Shown piece by piece: positions 27,255 through 37,761 of a DNA stretch of 51,673 bases. A program made the position numbers and the translations under genes. The notes under the pieces were generated by a model. That model was given only the letters and a program-made list of their open reading frames with translations, searched no databases and was not told the origin of the DNA. The DNA is taken from contig NZ_PPCG01000080.1 of NCBI RefSeq assembly GCF_002913745.1, forward strand, positions 1 to 51,673, given 5' to 3'. This DNA comes from Campylobacter concisus (GTDB lineage: Bacteria > Campylobacterota > Campylobacteria > Campylobacterales > Campylobacteraceae). The number at the start of each line of letters is the position of its first letter. Position 1 is the stretch's first letter.

Positions 27255-28393
27255 CGTACCAACTCAGCAAAGCACGTCACTACCAACGATTACAAGCTTA
27301 AAAACTATTTCAGATATGACAGAAGTTGGCTTCGAGTGGAACCCAGTGACCGATGAGAGCGTCGTTGGCTACTACCTTTACCGCTCAAATCCAAACGATG
27401 CAAACTCAAAAATGCAACTAGTTGCAAACATAAAAGACCGCTTTGCTACGCACTATGTGGATCGTGACCTAGCGCCAGAGACCACTTACTCATACCAAAT
27501 GAGAACCTACTCAAGCAACGCCATCTCTCAACCAGGTGCGATCGCAACTGCGACAACTAAGCCACTACTTGACTCTGTGCCATTTGCGCAAGCTATCACA
27601 GGGCTTCCAGGCCGTGTAAAAGTGATCTGGAGACCACATCCTGATAGCACAGTAGCAAGCTATATCATCCAAAGAAGCGATGCAGGAGCTAATAAATTTA
27701 GCCAGATCGCAGAGGTAAATGGCAGACTAAACGCCGAGTATATCGATACTGAGGTAAAACCTGGCAGGTCTTATGAGTATAGGATATTAGTTAAAACTTC
27801 TTCTGGCGTCATCTCAAAACCAAGCCAAAACATAAGCGCCACAACAAAGGAGTTACCCTAAATCAGTAACAAACGTTCAAGCGACCAAAAATGCGCCAAA
27901 AAAGATCATCTTAACGTGGGATTACGCGCCAGCTGAGGATTTTGCTTATTTTAAGGTTTATAGAACGACAAGTAAAATTTTACCTTACACATATCTAGCA
28001 AAAACGACTAGCAACACCTACGAAGACCTCATAAATACAAACGCAGCGACAAGGTACTATAGAGTGACGGCTGTCGATAAAGACGGTCTTGAGAGCTTAA
28101 AGCAAGAAGAGCCGATCGTTGGTAGCACACTTGGCGCACCAAAAACTCCAAGCATAAGCGCTAGCTACGATGGCAGCGGCGTAAATGTAAGCTGGAACGC
28201 AGTTGATAGAGCTAGCTCATACACAGTTTATCGAAGCGGTGCTAGCGAGAAAGTATTTAGCGGTATAAGTGATACTGGACTTAGAGATGACAGCGTTCAA
28301 AAAGGAGCTAGCTACTCTTACAGCGTCGTAGCAGTCGATGAGTACGGCATCGCCTCTGATAAGTCATCAAAAGCAGAAGTTAGCATAAAATAA
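27187..28393 (+). pseudogene. flpA: Fibronectin type III lipoprotein FlpA, frameshifted
   Basis: Surface lipoprotein with Fn3 domains; the C. jejuni homologue FlpA binds host fibronectin. ATG at 27187, six bases after AAGGAGA. Signal peptide with lipobox LAGC, Cys20. The first frame covers two Fn3 domains and stops at 27859-27861 after KELP. Another frame continues at once with PKSVTNVQATKNAPKKI, a third Fn3 domain (DYAPAEDFAYFKVYRTT) and the remainder to 28393. Removing one C from CCC at 27856-27858 joins them (ELP-KSV) into about 401 aa, close to C. jejuni FlpA. Either a real disruption or a one-base sequencing error. Confidence 0.88.
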
Positions 28394-29580
28394 TGCCAAA
28401 TTTCATCGCTTCGTCCTTAAAAGAGCTCTCGTTTCCATTTGGTAACGACAAGATCAAATTTCTTTGGCAAGCAAATGGCCGAAACGAGAGGCTCATCTAC
28501 ACAAAAAATGAAGATGAAGGCTTTTTTCTAGTCGCAAAAGGCGGCAAAAATGGCGTCGTCGTAAAGGGAGAAAAGCTTACAAAGCCAGCTAAAGTTGGTC
28601 TTTTGCAAGAGGCACTTGAGCTTTTTAAAGAGCAAAGTTGTAACGACATCATCAGTCAAGCATTTGCTGTAAAAAAGACAAATTTGACCAAAAAAGTGAG
28701 TGAAATTTTAAGCCTTGAAGAGTTTGTGCCAGCTTTTTGTGAGCTAAAAGATAAATTTAAAGAGATTTTTATCGAGATCGGCTTTGGCTCTGGCAGACAC
28801 TTGCTCTATCAGGCTAAAAACAACCCAAATGCCCTAGTTATCGGCATAGAGGTCTATAAGCCAAGCATCGAGCAAGTAGCAAAGCTAGCTAAGGTAAATG
28901 CCCTAGAAAACGTGCGTCTAATAAATACCGACGCAAGGCTCTTACTCTCGCTTGTTGGATCAAATTTGGTTGATAGAGTATTTTTACACTTTCCAGTGCC
29001 GTGGGACAAGGCCGAGCATAGACGCGTGGTCTCATCGGCATTTGCACTTGAGTGCGAGAGGATACTAAAAGTTGGCGGTAAATTTGAGTTAAGGACTGAT
29101 AGTAAGGAGTATTGCGACTTTAGTTTGAGTAAATTTTTAGAGCCCACAAACTCAAAGATAGAGGCTTTTAAAAATAGAAATTTAGAAGTAACTAGCAAGT
29201 ATGAAGACCGCTGGAGACGCCAAGATAAGGACATTTACGATGTTATTTATACTTGTGAGGTTGAAAGTGGTGAGAGCGTTTTGGCTGGGGATTTTAGTTT
29301 TAAAGAAAAGACAAGCGTAAAAAATATCATTAAAAATTTTAAAAATTTCATCATAAAAAAAGAGGATCATTTTTTACATTTTGAGGAAATTTATACTATA
29401 AACGAGAGTGAAATTTTGCTAAAAGTCGCCTTTGGAGCGTTTAACAAACCAGAGCAGTGTTTCATCAAAATAAGCGATGAAAAAAGCGAATATTTTATAA
29501 AAAAACCGATCTTAATACGTGAAAATTTAGCAGCACACGAGCTTTTGAAGGAGTATTTAGCTGATGCAAGAGATAATTAG
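28393..29580 (+). CDS. trmB: tRNA (guanine-N7-)-methyltransferase, long form
   Basis: Makes m7G46 in the tRNA variable loop. The TrmB methyltransferase core lies at about residues 125-285: SAM loop EIGFGSGRHLLYQAK, then FPVPWDKAEHRRVVS and YEDRWRRQDKDIYDV. At 395 aa it is much longer than the usual 210-240 aa; the N-terminal 120 and C-terminal 100 residues are extra and, as I recall, typical of epsilonproteobacteria. The ATG shares its A with the flpA stop, so it is probably coupled to flpA, and the flpA frameshift could reduce its translation. Confidence 0.93.
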   Translation: MPNFIASSLKELSFPFGNDKIKFLWQANGRNERLIYTKNEDEGFFLVAKGGKNGVVVKGEKLTKPAKVGLLQEALELFKEQSCNDIISQAFAVKKTNLTKKVSEILSLEEFVPAFCELKDKFKEIFIEIGFGSGRHLLYQAKNNPNALVIGIEVYKPSIEQVAKLAKVNALENVRLINTDARLLLSLVGSNLVDRVFLHFPVPWDKAEHRRVVSSAFALECERILKVGGKFELRTDSKEYCDFSLSKFLEPTNSKIEAFKNRNLEVTSKYEDRWRRQDKDIYDVIYTCEVESGESVLAGDFSFKEKTSVKNIIKNFKNFIIKKEDHFLHFEEIYTINESEILLKVAFGAFNKPEQCFIKISDEKSEYFIKKPILIRENLAAHELLKEYLADARDN

Positions 29581-30235
29581 CGCAAGAAATTTAAGCCTAG
29601 CTTATGAGCGCAACGAGGTTGTGATCAATAGCGTAAATTTAGACATCTACGCAAATGACTTTGTCTTTATCACAGGCAAGAGTGGAAGCGGAAAGAGCAC
29701 GCTTTTAAAGTCATTTTACGGAGAAATTTCACCACTTGCAGGCGAGCTAAATGTCTGCATGACGCAAATGGACGATATCGATGACAAAAGACTTTACGAG
29801 CTTAGGCAGCGAGTTGGCATTATATTTCAAAACTATCGCTTGATAAATGAGTGGAATGTCGAAAAAAACGTCATGCTGCCCCTCATCATCAAAGGCGTCA
29901 ATCAAAATGTGAGTAAAAAGCAGGTGGCTAAACTTTTAAAACATGTAAATATGCTTCACAAAGCCGATAAATACCCTCGCGAGCTAAGTGGCGGCGAGCA
30001 GCAAAGAGTTGCCATGGCAAGAGCACTCGCGCACAATCCAAATTTGCTCTTATGTGACGAGCCAACGGGAAATTTAGACGAATACTCAAGCGACGTCATC
30101 TGGTCGCTTCTAAAATCAGCCAGAGAATTTCTAGGCACAAGCGTCGTCGTGGTGACGCATCACATCCCATCAACGCTTCGCATCCCATACCGCCACTTCG
30201 TCATAGAAAATGGAGGCGTGCATGAGATCGCTTAA
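29564..30235 (+). CDS. ftsE: FtsE-like ABC ATPase
   Basis: ATP-binding half of an FtsEX complex, which in other bacteria controls peptidoglycan hydrolases at the division site. 223 aa: Walker A GKSGSGKST at about residues 38-46, signature LSGGEQQRVAMARAL, Walker B LLLCDEPTGNLD, H-loop VVVVTHH. Overlaps trmB by 17 bases and the FtsX-like gene by 14. The next two genes supply its membrane and periplasmic partners. Confidence 0.92.
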   Translation: MQEIISARNLSLAYERNEVVINSVNLDIYANDFVFITGKSGSGKSTLLKSFYGEISPLAGELNVCMTQMDDIDDKRLYELRQRVGIIFQNYRLINEWNVEKNVMLPLIIKGVNQNVSKKQVAKLLKHVNMLHKADKYPRELSGGEQQRVAMARALAHNPNLLLCDEPTGNLDEYSSDVIWSLLKSAREFLGTSVVVVTHHIPSTLRIPYRHFVIENGGVHEIA

Positions 30236-31037
30236 AAACCATCTTGGATTTATACTGCCGTTAATCGCGCTTTTATTTTCAGTGCAGTTTAGCCTCACAG
30301 CGGACAAGATCGTAAGAGAGTATGAGAGGCTTATGGGAAATGACTACAACATCGTGGTGGTCTCAAACAAAGAGCTAAGCGAGCCAGTGCTAAAGCCAGT
30401 GGTTAGCACGCTGGCAAATGTCGAGCCACTAAGCCCACAAAAGATAATAGATCGCCTATCAAACGACATCTCGGCTAAAAATTTATCCATCCTTCAAAAT
30501 GCCTTGCCTAAATTTTACTCGCTAAGATTAAGCGAATTTCCATCGCCAGAATATATGGAGGAGATAAAACAAAAGCTTTTGAAATTTGATGGTATAAGCA
30601 AGGTCGAGACGTTTTCAAAGACCCATGATAAGGTCTTTAAGATGCTAAATTTAGCCAAAAGCATATCTTATGCATTTATGGCGATACTTTGTGTCGTTGG
30701 GCTTATGCTTATGCTAAAGCAAGCTAAAATTTGGCTATTTGAGCATAGAGAGCGCATCGAGATCATGACGCTTTTTGGCGCGCCATTTTGGCTAAAATCT
30801 GCCATGCTCTATAAATCAGCCATGGTTGATAGCATAGTTGCGACCATTGTTGTTGGTACGTTTTTCTTTTTCTTGCCTAGCATTGAAATTTTTAGAGAAA
30901 ATGCCGCAAGCATCGATGTAGTCTTGCCTAGCCTTGATCTTTCAAGAGATATTTTTATCTTATTTGGCGTGGCTGTGGTTTTAAGCATTTTTGCTGTTAG
31001 TTTAGTGATGAGTAAGGCTAGAAAAAGCACGATATGA
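30222..31037 (+). CDS. ftsX: FtsX-like permease
   Basis: Membrane partner of FtsE, 271 aa from this start. Topology of FtsX: a cytoplasmic start, TM1 (LGFILPLIALLFSVQFSL), a roughly 120-residue periplasmic loop, then three TM segments near 145-165, 200-225 and 240-262. The frame also opens at 30210, but GGAGG at 30212-30216 stands five bases before ATG 30222 (MRSLKNH), which is the better start. Overlaps the next gene by four bases. In FtsEX systems the loop binds an EnvC-type activator. Confidence 0.9.
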   Translation: MRSLKNHLGFILPLIALLFSVQFSLTADKIVREYERLMGNDYNIVVVSNKELSEPVLKPVVSTLANVEPLSPQKIIDRLSNDISAKNLSILQNALPKFYSLRLSEFPSPEYMEEIKQKLLKFDGISKVETFSKTHDKVFKMLNLAKSISYAFMAILCVVGLMLMLKQAKIWLFEHRERIEIMTLFGAPFWLKSAMLYKSAMVDSIVATIVVGTFFFFLPSIEIFRENAASIDVVLPSLDLSRDIFILFGVAVVLSIFAVSLVMSKARKSTI

Positions 31038-32251
31038 AAAAAGGAATTTTTACACTTTTGCTAGCTTTTAGTCTAGCTTTTGCATCAAATACTAAAGAGA
31101 AGATAAAAGACTCCAAAAACTCGCTAAGATCGACGCAGGCTATGAGCGAGCAGCTTAGTAAAAAGCTTGATGACTTGGCTGGCGATATCGTAAATGGCGA
31201 GAAAAAACTTCGCGGCATAAGCGGCGATATCACAAATTTAAAAGGTCAAATTTCAGTTCTTGAGACAAATGCTTCAAAAGCGCTTCTTGAGCTTGATGAT
31301 CTAACAAAGCAAAACAAAGAGCTAGAACGCACCCAAAAAGAGCTAGAGCAAAACATGATAAGGATCATCGCAGAAGACCTTTCATTTGATCTTATGATGT
31401 CAGCAAGCGAGGGCAAACAAAGCGAAGAGAGCATCATCTCATCTCAAATTTTAACCAAGCTAAATGCCATAGCAAAAGAGGACTTTAAAAGGCTTAGTGA
31501 GAACTACGAAGACACGATAGAAAAGATAAAAAATAAATCAAGTAAGATAAATGAGATAAACTCAAGCATAAAAAACTATAGGCGCAAGCAAAATGATCTA
31601 CAAAGCCTAGAGAGCACGCAGAAAAATACAATAAACGGGCTAAAACGTGATAAAGAAATTTACAGCAAAAAGCTAGCCAAACTTCAAGCCCAACAAGACG
31701 AGCTAAGAAAGACACTAGAGCAGCTTGCTATCATGCAAAAGCAAGAGGATGAAGCAGCCAGAGCTGCTAGAGAAAAGCAAGAAAGAGCAGCTAGTAAAGG
31801 TGGCAAAAAGGGCGAAAAGAGCCAGCCAATGGGTGGGGGCTATCAGACAAGCTCAGTTAAAAGATACTCAGGCGCAAGGACGATCGCTCCGCTTGATAGC
31901 TACTCTGTAAAGCAAAAATTTGGCAATTACGTAGATCCGATATATAACATCAAAATTTTCAACGAATCAGTCATACTTCGCTCAAGCACGCCAGATGCGA
32001 AGGTTAAAAGCGTTTTAAATGGCAAGGTCGTCTTTGCAAAAGCGACCCCTATGCTTGAAAATGTCGTCATCATCGAAAACGAAAATGGCATCCACACGAT
32101 CTACGCCCACCTAAGCCAGATCGCGCCAACTGTAAAAGTAGGCTCTATCGTGCAAAAAGGCTACGTCATAGGCCGAGTTAGAAACGATCTAACCTTTGAA
32201 GTAACGCAAAGAAACTACCATATCGACCCGCTTGAAATGATCTCAAAATAG
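31034..32251 (+). CDS. EnvC-like amidase activator (degenerate M23/LytM protein)
   Basis: Exported, 405 aa: signal peptide ending AFA near residue 17, a long coiled coil at about 20-250, a Lys/Gly-rich linker, then a LytM domain (295-405). The zinc ligands of active M23 peptidases are missing: where HLHFE is expected there is DLTFE (385-389), and the first HxxxD region reads FNESV. This is the pattern of EnvC, which does not cut peptidoglycan but activates amidases under FtsEX control. ATGA overlap with ftsX, and amiA 5.5 kb downstream, fit that role. Many annotations would call it an M23 peptidase. Confidence 0.85.
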   Translation: MKKGIFTLLLAFSLAFASNTKEKIKDSKNSLRSTQAMSEQLSKKLDDLAGDIVNGEKKLRGISGDITNLKGQISVLETNASKALLELDDLTKQNKELERTQKELEQNMIRIIAEDLSFDLMMSASEGKQSEESIISSQILTKLNAIAKEDFKRLSENYEDTIEKIKNKSSKINEINSSIKNYRRKQNDLQSLESTQKNTINGLKRDKEIYSKKLAKLQAQQDELRKTLEQLAIMQKQEDEAARAAREKQERAASKGGKKGEKSQPMGGGYQTSSVKRYSGARTIAPLDSYSVKQKFGNYVDPIYNIKIFNESVILRSSTPDAKVKSVLNGKVVFAKATPMLENVVIIENENGIHTIYAHLSQIAPTVKVGSIVQKGYVIGRVRNDLTFEVTQRNYHIDPLEMISK

Positions 32252-32294
32252 TCACTTTGTAAGCGTTATTAGCTAAATTTAAAGCCTTTTTGGC

Positions 32295-33041
<747 letters not shown>

Positions 33042-33059
33042 ATTTCAAAAAGGATAAAA

Positions 33060-33275
33060 ATGAGAACAGAACAAATCACAGCAAGAGCGCTAAAACAAGT
33101 AGGAGATGACAGATATAAGCTTTCACTTATCGTTGCAAAGCGCGCAGAAGCGCTAGCAAATGGCGCCATAGCTTTAGTTGATGCTGATACTTCAAAGATG
33201 AAATTCGCCGACATAGCACTACTTGAAGTGGCTGAGGGCAAAATAGGCTTAGAGGCAATAGTTGAAGGAAAATAG
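33060..33275 (+). CDS. rpoZ: RNA polymerase omega subunit
   Basis: Small RNA polymerase subunit helping beta-prime fold, and in proteobacteria part of a ppGpp binding site. 71 aa; core [29 protein letters not shown] is intact. An AAGGAT site precedes the ATG. Overlaps the ppGpp synthetase gene by 14 bases, the same rpoZ-spoT arrangement as in E. coli. Confidence 0.95.
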   Translation: MRTEQITARALKQVGDDRYKLSLIVAKRAEALANGAIALVDADTSKMKFADIALLEVAEGKIGLEAIVEGK

Positions 33276-35451
33276 TCTTTTTTTAGAGCAGTTGATAGAG
33301 CAAATTTTAGCTTGTAAAAACGTTTCAGAAGCGATAAAACTGCTCTTTTCTCTTTGTGAGAGAAGTGAAATTTTAGACAAAGCCGTAGATAGCTGCGTCA
33401 CATCTCACGCTGGACAATACCGCAAAAGTGGCGAACCATACGCCATCCACCCCATCTTAGTAGCCTCTATCGTAGCAAATATGGGCGGCGATGAGAGCAT
33501 GGTTATAGCTGCACTTCTTCATGACGTGGTCGAAGATACCGACGTAACGTTAGGTGAGCTTCAGGCCGAATTTGGCGATGAGGTAGCAAAGCTGGTTGAA
33601 GGGCTTACAAAGATAGTTGCCATTAGAGAAAACAAGCTCGCAAGCTCAGATAGTAACGAAAAACTAGCAAGCTCGGCGCTAACTTTTAGAAAGATGCTCT
33701 TAATCTCCATAGAAGACATCAGAGTCCTTGTCGTAAAGCTTTGCGACAGACTTCACAACATGCTAACTCTTGAGGCACTAAGGCCTGAAAAGCAAAAACG
33801 CATAGCCGAAGAGACGCTTATGGTCTATGCTCCGATCGCTCATAGGCTGGGAATTTCATCGATCAAAAATATGCTTGAAGATCTAAGCTTTAAGTATGCG
33901 ATGCCAGAAGAGTACGCAAAGATCGATAGCTACCTAAACAAAAACAAGCAGCAGCTTAGCCTAAAGCTAAATGCTTTTCACGAAAAAGTAAGTCAAATTT
34001 TGCTTGAAAATGGCTTTATCGAGGGCACTTTTGAGATACAAAAACGTATAAAACACTACTACTCGATCTATCTAAAGATGCAAAGAAAGGGCATTTCTAT
34101 CGAAGAGGTGCTTGACTTGCTTGCCATTAGGATCATCGTGCAAAAGCCGCTTGATTGCTACCTTGCACTTGGAAATTTGCATATAAATTTTAACCCTCTC
34201 ATCTCAAGATTTAAAGACTATATCGCGCTTCCAAAGCAAAATGGCTATCAAACGATACACACAACCATTTTTGATAACAAAAGCATATTTGAGGCGCAAG
34301 TTCGCACTTATGATATGCATAAAACCGCTGAATACGGCGTTGCCGCTCACTGGAAATATAAAAATGGTGAGGGCAGCCTCTTAAATCCAAAGCTTGAATG
34401 GCTAAATGACATCAGCATGCAAAATAGCGAGAACGAGAGCAACGTCGAAGAGCTATATGAATATGCAAAAGATAGCCTTTATATCGAAGATATCGCAGTT
34501 TATTCTCCAAAGGGCGAGGTCTTTACATTGCCACGTGGTGCTACGGCGCTTGATTACGCTTATGAGATTCACTCAGAGATCGGACTTTACGCAAAAGAAG
34601 CTTATATAAACCGCGTTAGGATGCCACTTCTAACGGAGCTAAAAAATGGCGACATCGTTAGGATAGTAACTGGCGAAGAGGCTAAATTTCGCTGTTCGTG
34701 GATAAATAGCGTGCGAACAGGCAAGGCAAAGGCGACGATAAGGTCATTTTGTAAGCAAAAGATAAGAGATATAAACTACAAAATGGCGATAGATATTTTA
34801 AAATCAGTATTTAACGTCTCAAAAGATAGAATTTTAGAGTGGGTAGAGAGTGAAAATTTAGGCAAAAAGGTATTTCGCGCAGCAACTGATAGCGAGTATC
34901 TGCAAGAAGTGGCAAATATGCTTAAAAAATACATCAGAAAAGAGCGTCCATTTATGATCTCTTTGGGCGACAAATACCAGATCAAAAAGCAGAAATTTGA
35001 AAACATAGTGATCTACTCAAACCATAAAATTTCAAATGTCGAGTTTGATTATTGTTGCAATCCAAAAAGGGGCGATAGCATAGTTGGCTTTAAAAATGGT
35101 CACACAGTGACAGTGCATCACAAGCTTTGCGAGCGTGCTGGCAAGCTAATGGATAAAGGCGATGAGATCATCTTTGTCAAATGGACGAGAAATGCCCCGC
35201 ATAGGTATAAAATTTTATTAAATTTAGAAAACAGAAAAGGTGCGTTGGCTGAATTTTTAACATATCTTGCTAGACTTGATATAAATTTAGCTACAATCTC
35301 GCTAAACGAAGCAAATGATCTTAGCGGAGATACGTTTGAAATAAGCGTCGAAATAGCAGAAAATATCGATGCAAACGAGATCAAAGAGAAGATCAAAGAT
35401 AGATATAAGATTATTGATTTTGTTTCGCAAAGCGACCCATATCATAATTAG
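33262..35451 (+). CDS. spoT: Bifunctional (p)ppGpp synthetase/hydrolase
   Basis: Stringent-response enzyme making and degrading (p)ppGpp, probably the only long RSH here. 729 aa: HD hydrolase domain with His87-Asp88 in HDVVEDT; synthetase domain with RFKD at 316-319, the form of the charge motif found in bifunctional enzymes (RelA-type has EFDD), and NGYQTIHTT; a TGS domain near 405-465; a C-terminal ACT domain ([20 protein letters not shown]). The start is TTG 33262 inside rpoZ, six bases after GAGG. Both active sites look intact. Confidence 0.96.
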   Translation: MKENSLFLEQLIEQILACKNVSEAIKLLFSLCERSEILDKAVDSCVTSHAGQYRKSGEPYAIHPILVASIVANMGGDESMVIAALLHDVVEDTDVTLGELQAEFGDEVAKLVEGLTKIVAIRENKLASSDSNEKLASSALTFRKMLLISIEDIRVLVVKLCDRLHNMLTLEALRPEKQKRIAEETLMVYAPIAHRLGISSIKNMLEDLSFKYAMPEEYAKIDSYLNKNKQQLSLKLNAFHEKVSQILLENGFIEGTFEIQKRIKHYYSIYLKMQRKGISIEEVLDLLAIRIIVQKPLDCYLALGNLHINFNPLISRFKDYIALPKQNGYQTIHTTIFDNKSIFEAQVRTYDMHKTAEYGVAAHWKYKNGEGSLLNPKLEWLNDISMQNSENESNVEELYEYAKDSLYIEDIAVYSPKGEVFTLPRGATALDYAYEIHSEIGLYAKEAYINRVRMPLLTELKNGDIVRIVTGEEAKFRCSWINSVRTGKAKATIRSFCKQKIRDINYKMAIDILKSVFNVSKDRILEWVESENLGKKVFRAATDSEYLQEVANMLKKYIRKERPFMISLGDKYQIKKQKFENIVIYSNHKISNVEFDYCCNPKRGDSIVGFKNGHTVTVHHKLCERAGKLMDKGDEIIFVKWTRNAPHRYKILLNLENRKGALAEFLTYLARLDINLATISLNEANDLSGDTFEISVEIAENIDANEIKEKIKDRYKIIDFVSQSDPYHN

Positions 35452-35460
35452 GAGAGAAAA

Positions 35461-36669
35461 ATGGTTCAAGATATAGACGATATTTTACAAGAGATAAACC
35501 GCGGCGTTGCCGAGATGATCGATGCTGAGAGAGTTGAAAATTTGGTTAAAAATTATTATGAAAAAGGCGAAAATTTCTACGTAAAAGCAGGCTTTGACCC
35601 AACCGCTCCAGACCTTCACCTAGGTCACACAGTCGTTTTAAACAAGATGGCTCTGCTTCAAAAACACGGCGCGATCGTGCAGTTTTTGATAGGCGATTTT
35701 ACCGCTCAAATAGGTGATCCAACAGGCAAGTCAGCCACTAGAAAAAAGCTAGATCAAGAGACCGTTTTAAAAAATGCAAAAACTTACGAAGAGCAAGTTT
35801 TTAAAATTTTAGATCCTAAAAAAACGGTGATAATGTTTAACTCAAAATGGTCAAATGAGCTAGGAGCTGCTGGGATGATTGAGCTAACTAGCACATTTTC
35901 AGTAGCTAGGATGCTAGAGCGAGATGACTTTGAAAAAAGGATAAAAGCGGGCAATCCTATATCAATCTCTGAGTTTATGTATCCTTTGCTTCAAGGCTAT
36001 GATAGCGTTGCTATGAAGTGCGACATCGAGATGGGCGGCACAGATCAGAAATTTAACCTTCTAATGGGCAGAACTTTGCAGCGAACATATAATATCGGCA
36101 AAGAGCAAGCTGTCATCATGATGCCACTTCTTGAGGGGCTTGATGGCGTAAATAAAATGAGCAAGAGCCTTGGCAACTACATAGGCGTAACTGAAAATGC
36201 AAATGATATGTTTGCAAAAACGCTTAGCATAAGTGACGAGCTTATGTGGCGCTGGTACGAGCTACTAAGCACAAAAACACTTGGCGAGATAGAAGAGCTG
36301 ATGAACGACGTAAATAGTGGCAAATATCATCCAAAAAAGGCAAAAGAGGATCTTGCTTATGAGATAACAGCGAGGTATCACGGCGAGGAGGCTGCTAAGG
36401 CTGCTATGGCTGAATTTAACAGCGTTCACTCTCAAAATCAGCTCCCAACTGATATGAAAGAATTTAGCTTAAAAGCGCCGATTTGGATAGTCGAAGCCTT
36501 ATCTCAGTGCGGGCTAAGTGAGTCAAACTCTCAGGCAAGGCGAGATATAAAAGCAAACGCAGTTAGCATCAATCAAGAAAAAATTAGTGATGAGCAGTTA
36601 AAATTAGGAGCAGGCGAGTATATCTTGCAGGTTGGTAAGCGTAAATTTGCGAAGATAAAGGTTGAATAA
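35461..36669 (+). CDS. tyrS: Tyrosine-tRNA ligase
   Basis: Charges tRNA-Tyr. 402 aa, class I: HLGH at 53-56, KMSKS at 232-236, and a C-terminal S4 RNA-binding domain ([17 protein letters not shown]). The spacing and sequence fit the TyrRS subgroup lacking the long connective insert. AGGAGAG precedes the ATG; nine bases after spoT and directly abutting the next gene. Confidence 0.97.
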   Translation: MVQDIDDILQEINRGVAEMIDAERVENLVKNYYEKGENFYVKAGFDPTAPDLHLGHTVVLNKMALLQKHGAIVQFLIGDFTAQIGDPTGKSATRKKLDQETVLKNAKTYEEQVFKILDPKKTVIMFNSKWSNELGAAGMIELTSTFSVARMLERDDFEKRIKAGNPISISEFMYPLLQGYDSVAMKCDIEMGGTDQKFNLLMGRTLQRTYNIGKEQAVIMMPLLEGLDGVNKMSKSLGNYIGVTENANDMFAKTLSISDELMWRWYELLSTKTLGEIEELMNDVNSGKYHPKKAKEDLAYEITARYHGEEAAKAAMAEFNSVHSQNQLPTDMKEFSLKAPIWIVEALSQCGLSESNSQARRDIKANAVSINQEKISDEQLKLGAGEYILQVGKRKFAKIKVE

Positions 36670-37761
36670 ATGGAGTTAAAGCCATTAAAAATAGGTAAAT
36701 ACGAGATAAAATACCCGATATTTCAAGGCGGTATGGGGCTTGGCATCAGCTGGGACAAACTAGCTGGCAATGTGAGCTTAGAAGGCGGTCTTGGCATAAT
36801 TAGCTCAGTTGGCACAGGCTACTATGAAAACCGCAAATTTATAGATAAAGAGTTAAACGCAAAGCCTTTTGGAAGCGAAAATTTCTACTCTACAAGAGGC
36901 CTTCGAGCGGTCATAGAAAATGCACGTAAAATTTGTGGCGACTTGCCACTTGGCGTAAATATAATGTATGCAGCAAATGACTATGCAAGGGTTGTAAAAG
37001 ATGCTTGCGAGGCTGGTATAAATATCATCGTATCAGGTGCAGGCTTGCCTACAAATTTACCTGAATTTACACAAAATTTTAAAGAGATAGCACTAGTGCC
37101 GATCGTCTCAAGCGCAAAAGCACTAAAGATCATCTGTAAGCGCTGGCTTCAAAGATATGAGCGCTTGCCAGATGCTGTCGTGCTTGAAGGACCGCTAAGT
37201 GGCGGCCATCAAGGCTTTACATACGAGCAGTGCCTTGATCCTGAGTTTTCACTATTTAACCTTATCCCACAGGTAAAAGCAGAGATCAAAGAGTGGGGCG
37301 ACTTTCCTCTCATCGCAGCTGGTGGAATTTGGGATAAAAACGACATCGAAAAGGCGATATCGCTTGGAGCAAATGGCGTTCAGATGGGCACACGCTTTAT
37401 CGGCACTCACGAGTGCGACGCAGACATCGGCTTTAAAGAGGTCTTGCTAGCAGCTGAAGAGAAAGACATCGAGCTTATAAAGAGCCCAGTTGGCTACCCA
37501 GCTCGCGGGATAAGAACAAATTTGATAAATTTAGTCGATAAAAGAATGGGTCCAAAGATCCAGTGCATAAGCAACTGCGTAAGCCCTTGCCAAAGAGGCA
37601 AAGAGGCAAAGCAGGTGGGATACTGCATCGCGGATAGGCTATTTGACGCATATAGCGGCAAAAAAGAGAGCGGGCTATTTTTCACGGGAGCAAATGGCTA
37701 TAAACTAAAAGAGCTAATAAGCGTAAAAGAGCTAATGCATAAGCTGGTACATGGTGAATGA
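36670..37761 (+). CDS. Nitronate monooxygenase-like FMN enzyme
   Basis: 363-aa TIM-barrel flavoprotein of the nitronate monooxygenase/2-nitropropane dioxygenase family. FMN-binding features: IFQGGMGLGISW at the N-terminus, VSGAGLP, LEGPLSGGHQGFTYE (catalytic-type His) and AAGGIWDKNDIEKAISLGANGVQMGTRFI. A Cys-containing stretch (KIQCISNCVSPCQRG) near residue 295 is additional. The FabK enoyl-reductase branch of the family is an alternative. The ATG abuts the tyrS stop; its own stop overlaps amiA by four bases. True substrate unknown. Confidence 0.85.
   Translation: MELKPLKIGKYEIKYPIFQGGMGLGISWDKLAGNVSLEGGLGIISSVGTGYYENRKFIDKELNAKPFGSENFYSTRGLRAVIENARKICGDLPLGVNIMYAANDYARVVKDACEAGINIIVSGAGLPTNLPEFTQNFKEIALVPIVSSAKALKIICKRWLQRYERLPDAVVLEGPLSGGHQGFTYEQCLDPEFSLFNLIPQVKAEIKEWGDFPLIAAGGIWDKNDIEKAISLGANGVQMGTRFIGTHECDADIGFKEVLLAAEEKDIELIKSPVGYPARGIRTNLINLVDKRMGPKIQCISNCVSPCQRGKEAKQVGYCIADRLFDAYSGKKESGLFFTGANGYKLKELISVKELMHKLVHGE

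Noticed and set aside
28064-28393. Separate small gene for a 109-aa Fn3 protein starting at GTG 28064
   Set aside because: The same frame extends upstream to the flpA break with Fn3 sequence and no ribosome site; it is the 3' part of flpA.
31034-32251. Active M23 metallopeptidase
   Set aside because: Zinc-ligand positions of the LytM domain are replaced; called an EnvC-like activator instead.
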